Origin: an uncultured Muribaculaceae bacterium
GTDB lineage: Bacteria > Bacteroidota > Bacteroidia > Bacteroidales > Muribaculaceae
Length of the DNA stretch: 24,355 bases
Assembly (NCBI GenBank): GCA_910587235.1
Contig: CAJUKD010000034.1
Location: 1-24,355, forward strand
Direction: 5' to 3'
Shown: positions 22,762 through 24,355 of the stretch, piece by piece
Position numbering within the stretch: position 1 is the stretch's first letter
Layout: every line of letters starts with the position of its first letter
Notes under the pieces: generated by a model
What the model saw: the letters and a program-made list of their open reading frames with translations, nothing else
Databases searched by the model: none
Told to the model about the DNA's origin: nothing
Program-made: the position numbers and the translations under genes

Positions 22762-24213
22762 TTAATTTGTCGGTTTCTCCACTAAGTATTCCACCGTGTG
22801 AGGCATTGCTGACGTGAATGTAAAATTATCCGTCGAGGAAATCTCGGCGCTTTCTATTCGGTCGAATGTAAGAGTCAGCACCGGTTCACTAACGTAACTA
22901 CCACCTTTGGCGTATCCATTGACTTCGATAAAAAGCTGCACATAAGGCTCCTTGGTGCATGTGCCAGATAGTTTAGCCGACTCGCCTTTGATGTTACCGG
23001 AATTGTCGAAGAAGCGGAGCCGACAATCTGTTGAAGCTGTATTATATCCATAGTCCGCCATCAAGCCGGATATATAACTACTAAGTGATAGTTGCGTGTT
23101 GAGCACATAGTTGCGCATTGCCTTGTATTTAACCCTATGTGGCATATCTGCTGTAAGAACAAAATTGTCGTCTTCACTAATCTTTTCACTTTTTATACGT
23201 TTAAATGTCAGCGTCAGAACCTGCTCTCTGACATAGTTACCGTTGCGTGGATAGCCCGCTACATCCACATAATATTCGACAAAAGGTTCTGTCGTGCAGA
23301 GAGAAGATATCGATTTCGATTCATTCCGCACAGAACCGTCGTCGTCGCAGGCGCGGGTGAAGTAAGCAGCCTCTGCAATAATATATCCGTAGTCTTTCAG
23401 AAGTTCTTGTATATAACTGCCAAGATTCGCAGTAGCATTCAGAACATAGTTCCGAAGCACGACATATTCGACATCATGAGGCGTGTCGGCGTCCACAACA
23501 GCGTCCGGTGCCGCATAGTCGGCAGTGGCGCGTCGATCAAACGTCACAGTGAGGACATGCTGTTGCTCAAATGAGCCATTGACAGGAGTGCCGTAGACAT
23601 TGAACACAGGCTGAGCTTTCGCGGCTGTAGTAGCTGTCGGAGTCGATTCGATTTCATTTCCGTCGACGTCAAAAAAGAGCCATGTACATTGAGAACTCCC
23701 GTAGCGGTAACCATAGTCGGTCATCAGCTTCGAAAACAAGGTGCCTGTCATGAATTCCGGATTCAACTCGAAATTATCGTCCACCATATATTCTACAGAA
23801 GTGATGTCATCGCCGGCAATTGCCACACTGTCGCCGTCACTCGCATCGGGTAACAGCTTCATGTCGGTTGTAAGCCGGGCCACAAGCAACTTCTCGCCGT
23901 AGGTTCCGCGCGGACGACCGTAAACATCGATTCGCACGACGAGAGTATACGCACCATTGGGCACCTCTACGGAATAATTATATTTCTCTTCGGATATCAG
24001 AATACGAGCACGGCTATAGAAACAAACGAAAATTTCACTATCGGTCATCGTGTAGCCTTTTTCGACGATATAGCCCTGCTCGTTCACCGATTCATTGACG
24101 GTAAGCATACGCTTCACTTCGGGCTGATCCTCGTTAAGGACTATGCACGATGTAAGAGCCGTCATAGATATAACGGTAGCGGCAAATATAGTCAGCAGTC
24201 GATTTAGGTACAT
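22762..24213 (-). CDS. Lipoprotein of three tandem ~110-residue repeats (unknown family)
   Basis: I do not recognise the family. A signal peptide ends in the lipobox ALTSC with Cys23 as the lipidation site. Residues about 78-139 form a partial copy and 140-247, 248-360 and 361-473 are full copies of one domain, ending in the short VEYLVEKPTN. Each full copy has the order 'V-E/K-Y-x3-N-Y-V-L-N', a 'DYGY' motif, a Cys or aromatic strand, a 'TEP-x-V-x-Y' stretch, a 'G-x-P/A-x-G-x-Y' turn and an 'L-T-L/V-T-F' strand. The predominance of beta strands suggests Ig-like or similar modules displayed on the outer membrane. It starts the minus-strand gene run and is followed 4 nt later by the TPR gene. 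Confidence 0.7.
   Translation of the reverse strand: MYLNRLLTIFAATVISMTALTSCIVLNEDQPEVKRMLTVNESVNEQGYIVEKGYTMTDSEIFVCFYSRARILISEEKYNYSVEVPNGAYTLVVRIDVYGRPRGTYGEKLLVARLTTDMKLLPDASDGDSVAIAGDDITSVEYMVDDNFELNPEFMTGTLFSKLMTDYGYRYGSSQCTWLFFDVDGNEIESTPTATTAAKAQPVFNVYGTPVNGSFEQQHVLTVTFDRRATADYAAPDAVVDADTPHDVEYVVLRNYVLNATANLGSYIQELLKDYGYIIAEAAYFTRACDDDGSVRNESKSISSLCTTEPFVEYYVDVAGYPRNGNYVREQVLTLTFKRIKSEKISEDDNFVLTADMPHRVKYKAMRNYVLNTQLSLSSYISGLMADYGYNTASTDCRLRFFDNSGNIKGESAKLSGTCTKEPYVQLFIEVNGYAKGGSYVSEPVLTLTFDRIESAEISSTDNFTFTSAMPHTVEYLVEKPTN
22795..23796 (-). repeat. Three tandem coding repeats of about 110 codons
   Basis: The encoded repeats occupy 23473-23796 (first), 23134-23472 (second) and 22795-23133 (third), with a fragment of a further copy at 23797-23982. 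Copies two and three are the most alike (for example NYVLN, DYGY, EPxVxx, GGSYVSEPVLTLTF or GNYVREQVLTLTF). The first is more diverged. The repeats show duplication within the gene, and their protein similarity without long identical DNA suggests it is not recent. Confidence 0.65.
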
Positions 24214-24241
24214 TTTTCCCGTTTAGGAGTTGAATCGACTA

Positions 24242-24249
24242 CAAATTTA
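24242..24249 (-). promoter_or_regulatory. -7 promoter element upstream of the repeat lipoprotein
   Basis: On the minus strand TAAATTTG matches TAnnTTTG exactly, about 28 nt before the ATG at 24213. The sequence farther upstream is AT-rich, but a TTG at the usual distance is not evident. It may drive the whole minus-strand run of genes. Nothing else is recognisable in 24214-24355. Confidence 0.33.
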
Positions 24250-24355
24250 CCATTAATATTTAAAATAAGGACTCTGCCGCAGAAGTTTTATAATATATTT
24301 ACCACGGCTCTTTCATTTAAGATTTCGTCTCATTTTCGACAAATGTGTTATTTTA

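Noticed and set aside
1..24355. tRNA, rRNA, CRISPR, insertion sequences or prophage
   Set aside because: No regularly spaced direct repeats, transposase or integrase motifs, terminal inverted repeats, or cloverleaf-like sequences were noticed; nearly all of the window is occupied by coding sequence.

Overview
The window looks like a chromosomal segment of a Bacteroidales bacterium, most plausibly of the Muribaculaceae or a relative. This rests on the gene families (DUF5683, DUF4301, DUF5063, Wzi-type outer-membrane barrel, TPR proteins with the Bacteroidetes-style C-terminus), on Cys lipoboxes of the L-x-S-C kind, on start codons without clear Shine-Dalgarno sequences, and on promoter elements of the Bacteroidetes type (TTG/TTTG, about 19-20 nt, TAnnTTTG). 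I saw no tRNA, rRNA, CRISPR array, insertion sequence or phage gene. The genus is an inference, since no marker gene can be compared here.

Layout. (1) 96-7690, minus strand: a six-gene run in the order parA, parB, DUF5683, LysM lytic transglycosylase, OPT transporter, MATE transporter, with gaps of 8-49 nt. It combines chromosome segregation, cell-wall remodelling and two large membrane transporters. Its promoter region, shared divergently with surE, carries a degenerate parS-like site (7757-7772). (2) 7875-10969, plus strand: surE, then a compact three-gene accessory unit with overlapping ends: a small GNAT-like protein, an IbrA-like PP-loop protein (DUF3440) and an IbrB-like ParB-fold protein. 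(3) 10993-24213, minus strand: twelve closely packed genes read toward the Ibr unit. In transcription order they are a repeat-containing lipoprotein, a TPR protein, DUF4301, gmk, nadD, DUF5063, an M18 aminopeptidase, a Wzi-type barrel, a small lipocalin-like lipoprotein, a LegB-like dehydratase, an ATP-grasp ligase and a NeuB/LegI-type synthase.

How the genes fit together. The housekeeping core (parAB, surE, gmk, nadD, M18 peptidase) is interleaved with envelope genes. The most interesting parts are the LegB-like / ATP-grasp / LegI-like cassette, which resembles a nonulosonic-acid pathway but lacks the aminotransferase, hydrolysing epimerase and CMP-transferase in this window, and the GNAT-IbrA-IbrB triad, whose biochemical role is unknown to me. 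A lipoprotein made of three tandem copies of a domain of about 110 residues, ending 4 nt before a TPR protein, is a third candidate for undescribed envelope biology. Several long open frames antisense to real genes are coding shadows and were left out.
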